A stretch of DNA of 64,000 nt from Rhodospirillaceae bacterium (GCA_028822445.1 JAPKDQ010000002.1:62001-126000); one strand, 5' to 3'; counted from the stretch's first letter, positions 35,596 through 44,535 are shown. The notes: generated by a model from the sequence alone, not told the origin. Numbers and translations: made by a program.

Positions 35596-37275
35596 TCAAG
35601 AGGCGTCAAAAAAGGCGTCCAGCTCCGTGTGCCAATCCGCCATTCTCGCAGGCAAAACTGCAGACTTACAGCGCGGGTCAACCGCTTGAGCGAGCGCGGT
35701 AGTGTACCCGACCGGCTCCCAGATTGGGTGGCACAGGAGGCAGGGGGCTGACAATTGGGGCAATTTCTCACGCATGGGATAGCACCACATGGCGTTGTAT
35801 GCGTCTTGAAAGCGGTCACCGCATTTGAGCAATTCGCGCGTGCGGAGATCGGTCAGCGACACATCGATAGCCCCATCTTCCCAGAGGATCCCGGCTTTGG
35901 TTTGATTGAACCACGGCCAATACAAACTTTGATCACGCATAATCGACCAGGCCGTCATCAAATGACTGCCATCCCAGCGCGGTTCGACAGACGGTGTGTA
36001 ATTTTCGATAAGGGACCGTTGCTCCTCACCCTCGTAAAATGAAACGCCCGCTTGAACGATGTGCTTAACCCGGCCTGGCCGCTGGAAACTCATCTCCATA
36101 GCAACAGGGCCGCCAGAATATCGACCAATGATGTCAACCTCTTCCAGCCCCAACGTATCAAGCGCTGCGTTGAGAACTTCAGCGTAGGTTTCAGAGTTGA
36201 GAATGTCGAGGACAGCGTCGGATTCTCCATTGCCTGGGTTATCAAAAGCAATAACCGGACGCTTTCCGACATAGGGGCCAAAAACTGGCTCAACCAGATG
36301 ACTAGAGCCCGCCGGATCATGAATAGCCAACAATGGCCTGCCTTCGCCTTCGAGACAGAGCCTCGCTCTTAACTGCCCACCCGGCACATCGACCATGGCG
36401 TTCTGAATAGCGGGTTGAGCTTTTGTCTGCATTGGCGGCGTTGGACACGGGGGATCATTTACGTAATCAGCCGCAGCTTCGAGCAGCGCCGAATACCGCG
36501 TTTCAGCATTGCTATGCACGACTGTAAAATTATCCGGCAACCCCATATTAATCAGTGCTTCCGTATGCGGCCGCATCATACTGCTGGCGTTGAGTGACAC
36601 CAACGCCGGAACTGTAACCCCGACCGTGTTCGTGTGACTTTCGACCTTCACCGCTTCCCAATAGGCGAACCTGTAGTCCGGCCCCGCACGAAGCATGTCA
36701 TTGACGTGATGCTGCACGAAAGACAATGGCGCTGCGTCCCCATGGACGCGATGCTCGAGACGGTCAGACATCCACGGGAAGAACGTGGTAAGATGACGAC
36801 TGGCGTCCCACGCCGCTAGTAAGTGAGTGCCATCTCGCCGGGGCTTGAGGTCAACAAAATAATCACCAGAAAATAACGCGCGGTCCTCTTCCGCGAAATG
36901 TCCGGCGCCATCAAGCATGAGAAGTTTAGTGCGTTGTGGATAGCGTTTAGAAAATTGCGTACCGATTTGGGCGCCCGTCGCTGCGCCATAGATAACCGCT
37001 GACTCAAGTTTAAACGCATCTAACACAAGCGCGAGCACGTCTGCGTATCCCCACAAACCTTCTTTGTCCTTCACGCCATCATCGGACAGGCCATATCCTG
37101 GCGTATCTAAAGCGATGCAGGTGAACTGCTTTGAGAACACCAACATAGCCGGAAGTAAAGCTTCTGACGAAATCGGTGACGGGTGCATGAGAATCATCGC
37201 CGGGCCTTGGCCAGCCATGCGATAGTGAACTTGCTTTCCGTTCGGAAGCGTGAGGAATCGTCTTTCGATTTTCAT
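35596..37275 (-). CDS. Double alpha/beta-hydrolase protein with altered nucleophile sites
   Basis: 559 residues containing two complete alpha/beta-hydrolase domains (about 1-275 and 285-559). In domain 1 the nucleophile elbow is G-A-A-T-G (97-101), with Ala99 where Ser is expected. In domain 2 it is G-R-Y-S-G-G (384-389), with Tyr386 at the nucleophile position and Ser387 next to it. The oxyanion loops also differ (M-H-P-S-P and I-H-D-P-A-G-S-S). Each domain carries a P-R-[RW]-D-G-x-H-L cap motif (145-152 and 432-439). It is cytosolic, with no signal peptide. It lies 9 bp after a paralogue with the same features. Cofactor-free dioxygenase, lyase or binding roles are possible. I cannot choose. 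Confidence 0.85.
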   Translation of the reverse strand: MKIERRFLTLPNGKQVHYRMAGQGPAMILMHPSPISSEALLPAMLVFSKQFTCIALDTPGYGLSDDGVKDKEGLWGYADVLALVLDAFKLESAVIYGAATGAQIGTQFSKRYPQRTKLLMLDGAGHFAEEDRALFSGDYFVDLKPRRDGTHLLAAWDASRHLTTFFPWMSDRLEHRVHGDAAPLSFVQHHVNDMLRAGPDYRFAYWEAVKVESHTNTVGVTVPALVSLNASSMMRPHTEALINMGLPDNFTVVHSNAETRYSALLEAAADYVNDPPCPTPPMQTKAQPAIQNAMVDVPGGQLRARLCLEGEGRPLLAIHDPAGSSHLVEPVFGPYVGKRPVIAFDNPGNGESDAVLDILNSETYAEVLNAALDTLGLEEVDIIGRYSGGPVAMEMSFQRPGRVKHIVQAGVSFYEGEEQRSLIENYTPSVEPRWDGSHLMTAWSIMRDQSLYWPWFNQTKAGILWEDGAIDVSLTDLRTRELLKCGDRFQDAYNAMWCYPMREKLPQLSAPCLLCHPIWEPVGYTTALAQAVDPRCKSAVLPARMADWHTELDAFFDAS

Positions 37276-37284
37276 TACGCTCTA

Positions 37285-38979
37285 CTACTGCTCAAAAAAC
37301 GGGTCGAGCAACGCAGGGAGTATGCCCAAATCTTCGGGCATATCAGCAACATCGCAATTCGGCGCAGCATTTTTAGCCATCACCAGCCGGTCATAGGAAG
37401 CTGCGCCGGGCCAATCGATAAGGAGGCACGGCACATCGATCTCCGCCAGCCTCTCAGCCATGGGATAATTAAACGACGCGGCATATGCGTCTTGATAGCT
37501 ATCACCAATTTTGAGTAAATCTTGAGCCCGGCTATCTAAAAATTCTGGGTCAAGGTTTGCGTCACGCTGAATTACACCGCCCTTGGTTTTATTATACCAA
37601 GGCCAATACAGCCCCATGTCACGCACGATCGCCCACGCCGTAACAAGGTGGCCGCCGTCCCAGCGCGGCGCGATGCTTGGCGTGTAATTCTCAAGCATGT
37701 CTTTGCGCTCTTCGTCGGTGAATATTTGCACGCCGGCCTGGACAATATGCTTAACCAAACCGGGTCGCATTGCCGCCATCTCCATGGCGACTTGTCCACC
37801 TGAATATCGGCCAATTACATCAACTTCGTTGACCCCCATAACATCAAGTGCCGCGATGGCAGCCCTGGCATAGGCCTCGGTTGAAATGTCTTGTGGCGCA
37901 AGAAGGTTGTCTGACTCGCCGCTATTCGGGTTATCGAGTGCAATAACGCGTCGCTTGCCAATGTACGGTGAGAGCAACCCAGCCAATCTGTTGGACGAGC
38001 CCGCCGGGTCATGAAGGCCAAGGATGGGACGGCCAGACCCAGCTGTGCAAACCTGCGCCATGACTTGCCCGCCGTCGACATCAAGAAACATCTTCTGGAG
38101 ACGGGGCGCGGCGGTATTGATCTGATCCGGATGCGGAGGAGCAGGGGTCCCCGAAGATAAGTAATGATCGATGAGATACTGCTCACTCACCGCAAGGCGT
38201 TCGTCCATTGTTGGCCCAGCCTCAAGCACCGTAAAATTATCAGGAAGACCTGCTGTGATAAGGTCATCGACCTCGGTGAGATCAGGTTTCCCCGCCCATC
38301 GGGTTAGGGTCGCGGGAACGGTCACGCGGCTTATAAGATGATGTTTGGCTGTATAAAACGCCGGTTTGTACGCATCAGCGTAATTGGCGCCGGCACGCAA
38401 GTAATCAAGCAATTTAGTCTGTATTTTCTCCGGTGGTGGCATATTGATAGGCAGGCGAGACTCTTTCTTCGTGAAATGCCACGGTGCAAAAATATGGAGG
38501 GACCGAACCATGTCCCAATGGGTCAAGAGGTGACCGCCATCGCGGCGTGGCGTCGTATCAGGGAAGTAACCATCTGTCAGCCTGTCAACGAATTCGTCTG
38601 ACACATCCCCAGCCGTATCAAGCATACAGACCGCGACACGTTCCGGATGAGCCGCCGCAAAAATATGTGCAATTTCGGCACCTGTCGCATTACCATAAAA
38701 AGCCGCTTTTTCGATCCCTAGGGAATCAAGCAAAGCAACCAAAGGCGGCAGATAATCATCTAACGCTGGGCCTTTGTAGCCACCCAGGATTGGATCAGAC
38801 AAACCGTACCCTGGGGTATCGACTGCAATAGCAGTGAAATTCTTTGCTAATCGCGTCACCATAGGAATGGAGAACGCGCTGGATTGAGGGGACGGGTGCA
38901 GAAGAATAACGGGCGGCCCCTCGCCAGCACGCCGGACATGAAGCTGGATATCGCCAATAGAAACAAACTGCCGTTTCAT
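37285..38979 (-). CDS. Double alpha/beta-hydrolase protein, paralogue
   Basis: 564 residues with the same two-domain layout as the next gene. Domain 1 has G-N-A-T-G (96-100), Ala98 at the nucleophile site. Domain 2 has G-R-Y-S-G-G (390-395), Tyr392 at the nucleophile site. The cap motifs P-R-R-D-G-G-H-L (144-151) and P-R-W-D-G-G-H-L are kept, as are A-V-D-T-P-G-Y-G-L-S-D and A-L-D-N-P-N-S-G-E-S-D on strand 4. An AGGA ribosome site precedes the ATG. It leads the two-gene operon. Because both copies keep the same changes at both sites, the changes look functional rather than decay. Confidence 0.85.
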   Translation of the reverse strand: MKRQFVSIGDIQLHVRRAGEGPPVILLHPSPQSSAFSIPMVTRLAKNFTAIAVDTPGYGLSDPILGGYKGPALDDYLPPLVALLDSLGIEKAAFYGNATGAEIAHIFAAAHPERVAVCMLDTAGDVSDEFVDRLTDGYFPDTTPRRDGGHLLTHWDMVRSLHIFAPWHFTKKESRLPINMPPPEKIQTKLLDYLRAGANYADAYKPAFYTAKHHLISRVTVPATLTRWAGKPDLTEVDDLITAGLPDNFTVLEAGPTMDERLAVSEQYLIDHYLSSGTPAPPHPDQINTAAPRLQKMFLDVDGGQVMAQVCTAGSGRPILGLHDPAGSSNRLAGLLSPYIGKRRVIALDNPNSGESDNLLAPQDISTEAYARAAIAALDVMGVNEVDVIGRYSGGQVAMEMAAMRPGLVKHIVQAGVQIFTDEERKDMLENYTPSIAPRWDGGHLVTAWAIVRDMGLYWPWYNKTKGGVIQRDANLDPEFLDSRAQDLLKIGDSYQDAYAASFNYPMAERLAEIDVPCLLIDWPGAASYDRLVMAKNAAPNCDVADMPEDLGILPALLDPFFEQ

Positions 38980-39089
38980 TCTCTTAATCCTTTAATTTTA
39001 TCTTCCTCGTCCTATAGGGGCGACGAGAAGACAGCAAACAAACCACCCAACTAAAGAGCTGGGCGCTTCACGCTACCGCTGACTAGTTT

Positions 39090-40610
39090 TTAGTTGGCAA
39101 GTACGACGTCGCTCTTTTCTGCAACGGGCGTCAGCGAGCGCGAAAGAATCGCGTCCATGGCCTGAAAATACGCCTCAACAATAGGCGTGTTGTATTTGCC
39201 AATAGGCAGGCCGTTATAAATGACCTGCGTGCCCTCAATGTTGAACGTTCTGGTATAGGGCACCGACCAATCACTATAGTCGACCGGGTCATAAATATTG
39301 TAACCAGGAAACCCTTCGTAATTGAACATCGCGTGAGAGAACATCGTGTCTGTGTTCTCAGCAAAAAACTCAACCGGCAGGTTGATGACGTAGTCGTAGT
39401 CATTCTCGATGCCTTCCCAGAAGGCCCTGTTTGTTGACAACGTCTTTCCCAGTGGATCGTTATGCGGGTCTGCAAAATGATCCTGGGATTGCACCAGTTC
39501 AGTTCTGCCTAAATCGTAATCGGAGAGCGTCCTTTCCAACTTGTCCATGACCGGGTCAATGTAATCGGGGGCTAATTCAATCCAGGCTTCGTTGGGCACC
39601 GCGTCCCAAGCCATGCCATGAACAGATGCTACTACTTTCACATCAGACCCCTTAGGCAGTTGATCAAGGCGGTCGCGGAGCATGTTGGCATAGGTTTCAT
39701 GGATAATAGGGAAGCTCGCAAGGTTCTGAGAAATAATCGCTTTAATAGGCTTGCCGTTGGCTTCTTCCCACTCGTGAATGTAGTGCATGCCATGTTTAAT
39801 TGAGCCATTGAACTCTTCATGGTGAGAATACACTGGCCGGGGGGCCGCAAAGATTATGGTATCGGCGCCACCATCAAGAAGCTCAAACATTGCTTTGCGC
39901 GCGAGGTGAAAATCTTCAGCCGTCACCCAACGGTATGGAACATTCCCATATTTAGCTTTGACCTTTTTCATGGCCGCCTCAACGATAGCCCAGTTGCCCG
40001 CTTCATGAGGCACCTTGCCATTCATGAACCCCTTGCCTTTGCCATAATAATAGATGCGCGCTTTGTTAATTAACTTCTGCGCGGGCCCCGCCATTCCACC
40101 CTTACGGCCTGTATATAAAAAGTAGCCGTGGTCGAAGTGCTGGGTCGGGCTTGGTTTGATCCATTGCAGCTCACCACTGTGGTAGCGCTCGACCCAAGGC
40201 GTTCCATCAAAATCAACCGATGACCCCATAGCATCGACTAAGTTTGTCGGCTCAAACTCTTTAAACTCGTAGTAGCGCTCAGCATCAAGCAATAGCACTC
40301 CAGGGTCCGCCATCGCACGACTACGAATTGGCCACGGAATGTATTGGCGCGACTTTAAAGCAAGGTTGTGAAAATCCGCGACACGGAATTCCTCCGGCAT
40401 AATTAAGCCTGACATAAAAATAGCTACGTTACCCTCTGGGGTCATTGCGTCTTCGCTGGCCAGTTGCTCTTTGTAAATGCGGAAGTAGTTGGGCTCGACC
40501 AATTGCGGCGGTGTCCGGTTCATGTACTTAAAAGTGCCATAACCGCCACCGCCCGCTACCACGGCGAGAACGATTAACGTGATGGCAAGGCGCTTAATCC
40601 ATTTAAGCAT
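39090..40610 (-). CDS. Membrane-anchored protein, possibly chelatase-fold
   Basis: 506 residues. One N-terminal hydrophobic helix (about 8-28, with V-V-A-G-G-G-G-Y-G) anchors a large soluble domain, probably periplasmic. Two stretches recall ferrochelatase/CbiX folds: D-T-I-I-F-A-A-P-R-P-V-Y-S-H-H-E-E-F (about 250) and V-V-A-S-V-H-G-M-A-W (about 325). Many His and Asp/Glu lie around them. I do not recognise the family with confidence. It starts 40 bp after an ABC ATPase gene on the same strand and probably shares its transcript, so the two may cooperate in transport or metal handling. Confidence 0.55.
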   Translation of the reverse strand: MLKWIKRLAITLIVLAVVAGGGGYGTFKYMNRTPPQLVEPNYFRIYKEQLASEDAMTPEGNVAIFMSGLIMPEEFRVADFHNLALKSRQYIPWPIRSRAMADPGVLLLDAERYYEFKEFEPTNLVDAMGSSVDFDGTPWVERYHSGELQWIKPSPTQHFDHGYFLYTGRKGGMAGPAQKLINKARIYYYGKGKGFMNGKVPHEAGNWAIVEAAMKKVKAKYGNVPYRWVTAEDFHLARKAMFELLDGGADTIIFAAPRPVYSHHEEFNGSIKHGMHYIHEWEEANGKPIKAIISQNLASFPIIHETYANMLRDRLDQLPKGSDVKVVASVHGMAWDAVPNEAWIELAPDYIDPVMDKLERTLSDYDLGRTELVQSQDHFADPHNDPLGKTLSTNRAFWEGIENDYDYVINLPVEFFAENTDTMFSHAMFNYEGFPGYNIYDPVDYSDWSVPYTRTFNIEGTQVIYNGLPIGKYNTPIVEAYFQAMDAILSRSLTPVAEKSDVVLAN

Positions 40611-40650
40611 ATTCGCTCTCCGTTATTAAAAACGCCGCCAAACGAAAGGG

Positions 40651-41352
40651 CTAATGCATGTGTTCAAGATAAATGCGTTCAATGTCGGCATGAGAAACTT
40701 CACCTACATTGAGCTCTTGCATCAACTCACCTTCTCGCATGATGCCGATACGTGTTCCCGTTTCCTTGGCACGGAAAAGGTCGTGTGTGGCCATCAGGAT
40801 GGCCGCTCCTTCAGATTGAAGGTGCTTTAATAGCTCTGAAAATTCGTTCGACGCCTTAGGATCAAGACCGGATGTGGGCTCATCTAAAAGAAGGGCCTTA
40901 GCTTGCTTGGCCAACGCGATAGCAACGCCCACTTTTTGACGCATACCCTTTGAATACGTTGAGATCCGCCGGTCGGCCGCTTCAGCCTGAAGCCCACAGC
41001 GCACAAGAAAGCCTCGCAGATCACCATCACCGTATTCGTTGTGGCCGCCAAGCCGGGCAAAATATTCAATGTTCTCTAGCCCTGAAAGGTTAGGGTAGAG
41101 CATGACCTGTTCTGGAATGTAAGCGAGAAACCGCTTAGTCTCGAGTGGACACTCAGTCACATCGATACCGTTCACTTTGGCGCTACCGCCACTGGGATCA
41201 ATGAAATTGAGAAACAAATTAATCGTTGTTGTTTTTCCAGCGCCGTTGGCCCCGAGTAAGCAATAAATATCCCCTGCGTTGATAGACAAGTTAAGACCCT
41301 TCAACGCGCTATGATCACCATAGGTCTTCTTTAAATCGATCGCTTCGAGCAC
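40651..41352 (-). CDS. ABC transporter ATP-binding protein (CcmA/ABC-2 type)
   Basis: 233 residues, ATPase only. Walker A is G-A-N-G-A-G-K-T-T (about 34-42). The signature region is S-T-Y-S-K-G-M-R-Q-K-V-G, and Walker B is K-A-L-L-L-D-E-P-T-S-G-L-D. The sequence style (Y-I-P-E-Q-V-M-L-Y-P-N-L-S-G) is that of ABC-2 exporter ATPases. No permease gene is adjacent: downstream is the chelatase-like anchored protein, upstream a broken tetR and an operator-like palindrome. The missing permease is odd. Confidence 0.87.
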   Translation of the reverse strand: MLEAIDLKKTYGDHSALKGLNLSINAGDIYCLLGANGAGKTTTINLFLNFIDPSGGSAKVNGIDVTECPLETKRFLAYIPEQVMLYPNLSGLENIEYFARLGGHNEYGDGDLRGFLVRCGLQAEAADRRISTYSKGMRQKVGVAIALAKQAKALLLDEPTSGLDPKASNEFSELLKHLQSEGAAILMATHDLFRAKETGTRIGIMREGELMQELNVGEVSHADIERIYLEHMH

Positions 41353-41426
41353 GCAGTGCCCTCCTGAAATTTATTTACAGCCGCTCATTGAGCAACACTG
41401 ATCTGGATTAAAACTGGGATCAACAA

Positions 41427-41447
41427 TAAGTGACCGCCGGTCACTTA
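41427..41447. promoter_or_regulatory. TetR-type operator-like palindrome
   Basis: TAAGTGACC-GCC-GGTCACTTA is a perfect 9-bp inverted repeat with a 3-bp centre. Length and symmetry are those of TetR-family operators. It lies about 75 bp upstream of the ABC ATPase start and about 45 bp upstream of the broken tetR start, as expected for a divergent autoregulated promoter. Confidence 0.75.
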
Positions 41448-41491
41448 TCACTAAAACACTTTATAGCACTTACAGATGAAAGCTTTTTGAG

Positions 41492-41664
41492 GTGCCAATC
41501 AAGGCAAAAGGTAAAGGAAAGTTAAAACGCTAGGCAACAGAAGTCTCGATTGTTGCTACCTTTGACGGGCTCGCGAAGGCCCATATTCTTCGGGACGTTG
41601 GAGTCAGCGCGCTCGTTAAAGAGGCGGACATCGGCAAGGGCCTCATTTACAGGCGCTTCGGTAA
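41492..41664 (+). pseudogene. Broken tetR-family regulator gene
   Basis: From a GTG at 41492, 13 codons run to an in-frame TAG (41531-41533). The same frame then continues through a TetR-type helix-turn-helix: A-T-F-D-G-L-A-K-A, G-V-S-A-L-V-K-E-A-D-I-G-K-G, L-I-Y-R-R-F-G-N. After that the frame enters the antisense of the convergent MFS gene and similarity is lost, so the ligand-binding domain is missing. Two independent lesions (nonsense codon and truncation) mark it as a relic. It accounts for most of the 294-bp gap 41353-41646 together with the operator. Confidence 0.7.
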
Positions 41665-42843
41665 CGCCATCATCATCACCAAAGCAGGGACCATGCACAG
41701 TGCCGCGATCTCAAATGGCGTGGCCGGGCCAAGGCGAACGAACACCACACCAGCATAAATTGGGCCGGCGACCCGGGCGAGACTACTAGCGCCCTGGTAA
41801 ACCCCAAGAACAGCGCCACGCTCTCTATCATCAGCTTCCTTAGAGACTAGGCTCGAAAGTGATGGATTGGCTAGTGCGTTGCCAATAGCCAATAGGGTCA
41901 TGGAAACAATGAGCAATGTCCATCCTTGGGTCGCAGCAAGAACCCCGTAGCCACCAAACAGAAAGCACACCGCTACTGCGACCAGCGCCCGCTCACCAAA
42001 CCGCTTGGTCAGAGGGCCAATCATTCCGCCCTGAATGATGACGCTAATGACGCCAACATAAGTGAGCAGAAGGCCGATCTCGCGCGGCCCAAAGCTCAAT
42101 ATAGCGTTCGCCCATAGCGCCAAGGTTGTTTCCAAAAGCGCCCACGCCATTGTTACCGCAAATCCGATACAGACGAGCAGCGTTAAGGCCCGTCGATTAA
42201 ATGCCGATTTTAGTCTGTCTCCGACCGTCGTTTTAGGTTGAGCACGAATTTGATCACGAATTCCCTGACTTAATGATTCCGGGAGCACAAAAATGACACC
42301 CAAGAAGGCAGCCATTGTCAGGCTGGCAGCCACCAAGGCTGGAATTAAAAAATTAGCTGTCTCCGCATCAGAACCCGCTAGAACGCCGCCAATAACTGGC
42401 CCAAATATGAACCCCAGACCAAACGCAGCGCCGACCATGCCCATGCCCTTTGCGCGGGTTTCAGGTGTTGTTATGTCTGCAACATAGGCGAAGGCCGTGG
42501 AAATATTCCCCGCCATAAGGCCACCAAATACACGGCTCACGATGATCATCCACAGGCTGTCCGCAAAACCCAGAATTAAATAAGAAATTGCTAAGCCAGA
42601 TAGGGTCCAGGCGAGAATAGGCTTGCGACCATGTTTATCACTCAGCCTCCCCCACAGGGGCGCCGCTACGAATTGGAATAGAGAATAGAGACCGAGCGTG
42701 ATTGTAATTATCTCTGGTCCGGCGCCCACGCGCTCTACATAAAAAGGCAGCAGCGGAATCATTATGCCGAACCCGACAAGGTCGACGAAAACAATCAGAA
42801 ATAAGATCAGCATCGGTTTTCTAGGTCGCACCAAACTAAACAA
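41647..42843 (-). CDS. MFS drug:H+ antiporter, TetA-like
   Basis: 398 residues, about 12 hydrophobic segments, DHA1 group. The N-terminus F-V-D-L-V-G-F-G-I-M-I-P-L-L-P-F-Y and the loop motif G-R-L-S-D-K-H-G-R-K-P fit TetA-type drug exporters. The motif-C-like G-A-A-F-G-L-G-F-I-F-G-P-V-I-G-G is clear. It ends within the truncated tetR sequence on the other strand, so a deletion may have brought the two together. The native substrate is unknown. Confidence 0.87.
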   Translation of the reverse strand: MFSLVRPRKPMLILFLIVFVDLVGFGIMIPLLPFYVERVGAGPEIITITLGLYSLFQFVAAPLWGRLSDKHGRKPILAWTLSGLAISYLILGFADSLWMIIVSRVFGGLMAGNISTAFAYVADITTPETRAKGMGMVGAAFGLGFIFGPVIGGVLAGSDAETANFLIPALVAASLTMAAFLGVIFVLPESLSQGIRDQIRAQPKTTVGDRLKSAFNRRALTLLVCIGFAVTMAWALLETTLALWANAILSFGPREIGLLLTYVGVISVIIQGGMIGPLTKRFGERALVAVAVCFLFGGYGVLAATQGWTLLIVSMTLLAIGNALANPSLSSLVSKEADDRERGAVLGVYQGASSLARVAGPIYAGVVFVRLGPATPFEIAALCMVPALVMMMALPKRL

Positions 42844-42872
42844 TACAATGCGTGCTTAGGCGTATCGTTCAC

Positions 42873-44057
42873 TTACCCATTTGATGGGGGCACGAACAGC
42901 TCGGCCACCTCACCAGGAACAGGTTGGATATAGAGTGATTGGCTTGGGAACGCGAACCCAGTCCCCTCGGCTTCAACAATTTCTTTAATCTTGTACGCGA
43001 GCGATTCCTTTACCTTAAGCCACTCACCCCAGTTAGTCGTGTTTGTGAAACAATAGAGCAGGATGTCTATTGATGAGTCGCTGAAACGGTCAATGCGCAC
43101 AAAAGTAGCAACGTCGGCTGGTGAGGCAAACGCGGCATCGTTAAGAATATGAGCCTCTATCCCATCCCGAATAGCCCGCAATTGCCCTATCGTCGCGTCA
43201 TATTCGATTCCGATCATCCACTTGATGCGTCGGTGAGTCATTTCACTAAAATTCGTCACTGCATTATCGGATAAATTCGCATTCGGCACGTAGACCGGCG
43301 CCTTATCAAAGCGACGGACGAGCGTGGAGCGGAAACCAATATGTTCAACAGTGCCTTCAACAATACCATCGACCATAATCCAGTCACCGACGCGCATCCG
43401 TTTCTCGGCAATAACCAAGATGCCGGCGATGAGATTCTTGAAGAGATCTTGTGCGCCGAGCGCAACAGCGACACCAAACAGGCCGAGGCCAGCAAGAATC
43501 GGCCCAACTCTAATTCCCCAAATTTCAAGAATTGTCGCCGCACCGATGAACACGACGGCAATGTGAAGAAAACTCACGAGCCAATCGACCATCTCACGGG
43601 TTAAAATAGCCTCAAGACGTTTGATTGAAGAGCTCACAGGTCCCGTGACCTGATAAAGCGCCCAGAATAAATCAAAGACCACGAGGGTCCGAATCAAGAG
43701 CGCCCCCATGACCGCGTATTTATCCGACAGTGCGAGATAATCGAAGGCAATAAAGACCCCGACAATGATAGGGATAAGGCGAACCGGCCCCTGTAGAGCC
43801 TCAAATAAAGTGTCGTCAATTTTGCTTGCAGTACGGTCCGTCACTCTCTTTAGGGCGCCAAGCACAAATCTGGTGAACAGGCCCCGAATAACTAAAAAGA
43901 AAAGTAAGATTCCAAAGGCCATTAGAATGCGGCCAAAATCAGCCCCGGCGATCCCAGTCGCCCATACATCCTGAACAACACTCCAAAGGTCTGTCAGTTG
44001 CTGCTTCAATCGGTCCACGGCAAAACTTCCAAAATAAAAAAGTACCCCCACCCTCAT
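42873..44057 (-). CDS. MscS-family mechanosensitive channel
   Basis: About 394 residues. Four or five hydrophobic segments come first. Then comes the pore helix region G-P-I-L-A-G-L-G-L-F-G-V-A-V-A-L-G-A-Q-D, followed by L-F-K-N-L-I-A-G-I, the hallmark of MscS. The beta domain follows with V-G-D-W-I-M-V-D-G-I-V-E-G-T-V-E-H-I-G-F-R-S-T. These channels release solutes on hypo-osmotic shock. The start is uncertain. I prefer the ATG at 44057, with GGTGG upstream; other candidates are a GTG slightly inside and an ATG at 44108. It stands alone. Confidence 0.88.
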   Translation of the reverse strand: MRVGVLFYFGSFAVDRLKQQLTDLWSVVQDVWATGIAGADFGRILMAFGILLFFLVIRGLFTRFVLGALKRVTDRTASKIDDTLFEALQGPVRLIPIIVGVFIAFDYLALSDKYAVMGALLIRTLVVFDLFWALYQVTGPVSSSIKRLEAILTREMVDWLVSFLHIAVVFIGAATILEIWGIRVGPILAGLGLFGVAVALGAQDLFKNLIAGILVIAEKRMRVGDWIMVDGIVEGTVEHIGFRSTLVRRFDKAPVYVPNANLSDNAVTNFSEMTHRRIKWMIGIEYDATIGQLRAIRDGIEAHILNDAAFASPADVATFVRIDRFSDSSIDILLYCFTNTTNWGEWLKVKESLAYKIKEIVEAEGTGFAFPSQSLYIQPVPGEVAELFVPPSNG

Positions 44058-44159
44058 AGAGCCACCAGAAACGGAAATCAAAGGCTGCGTGACCCATAGC
44101 GGGGTCAATCACTATGATATAAAGGATAACCTATTATAATTCACTTCAAGGAAGTTGGC

Positions 44160-44465
44160 ATGACTACGCCCAAACAACCAAACGACCATAAGAAAACAAA
44201 GAGTAAGAAGGGGCGTGGCGGCAAAGGATCGTCTTCCTTAATACGTGACCTACAGGGCCGCATGGAAAGCTGTAGCAACGCAGAGACATTAAATGACGAA
44301 GTCATTACGCCCTTTATTCAAAGTTTAGTGACGGTGTGCGACGCTCGCGGCTACGTACTCAATGTGTATGGCGAGAATTGCAACCTGGCGATTACACCTG
44401 GCGACCACTCAGAGCCGCTCTTTCAGCTGATTGAAGCGTACCTCGACGAGGCAAATCTAGGGTGA
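44160..44465 (+). CDS. Small hypothetical protein with Lys-rich N-terminus
   Basis: 101 residues. The first 27 are strongly basic and probably disordered (K-K-T-K-S-K-K-G-R-G-G-K-G). The rest is a small mixed domain with C-N-L-A-I-T-P-G-D. I do not recognise a family. AAGGAAG lies 5 nt before the ATG, a strong ribosome site, which supports it being a real gene. It precedes the proline iminopeptidase gene by 70 bp on the same strand. Confidence 0.6.
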   Translation: MTTPKQPNDHKKTKSKKGRGGKGSSSLIRDLQGRMESCSNAETLNDEVITPFIQSLVTVCDARGYVLNVYGENCNLAITPGDHSEPLFQLIEAYLDEANLG

Positions 44466-44535
44466 GCCGAGCTTGCTCCGGCTGAGACAACACCCAATAT
44501 CTCAATCTGCTTGGGCCCCTTAGGAGAAAATACCC

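Noticed and set aside
41550-41789. 79-codon plus-strand frame over the tetR relic
   Set aside because: It is in another frame than the helix-turn-helix and runs antisense to the MFS gene.
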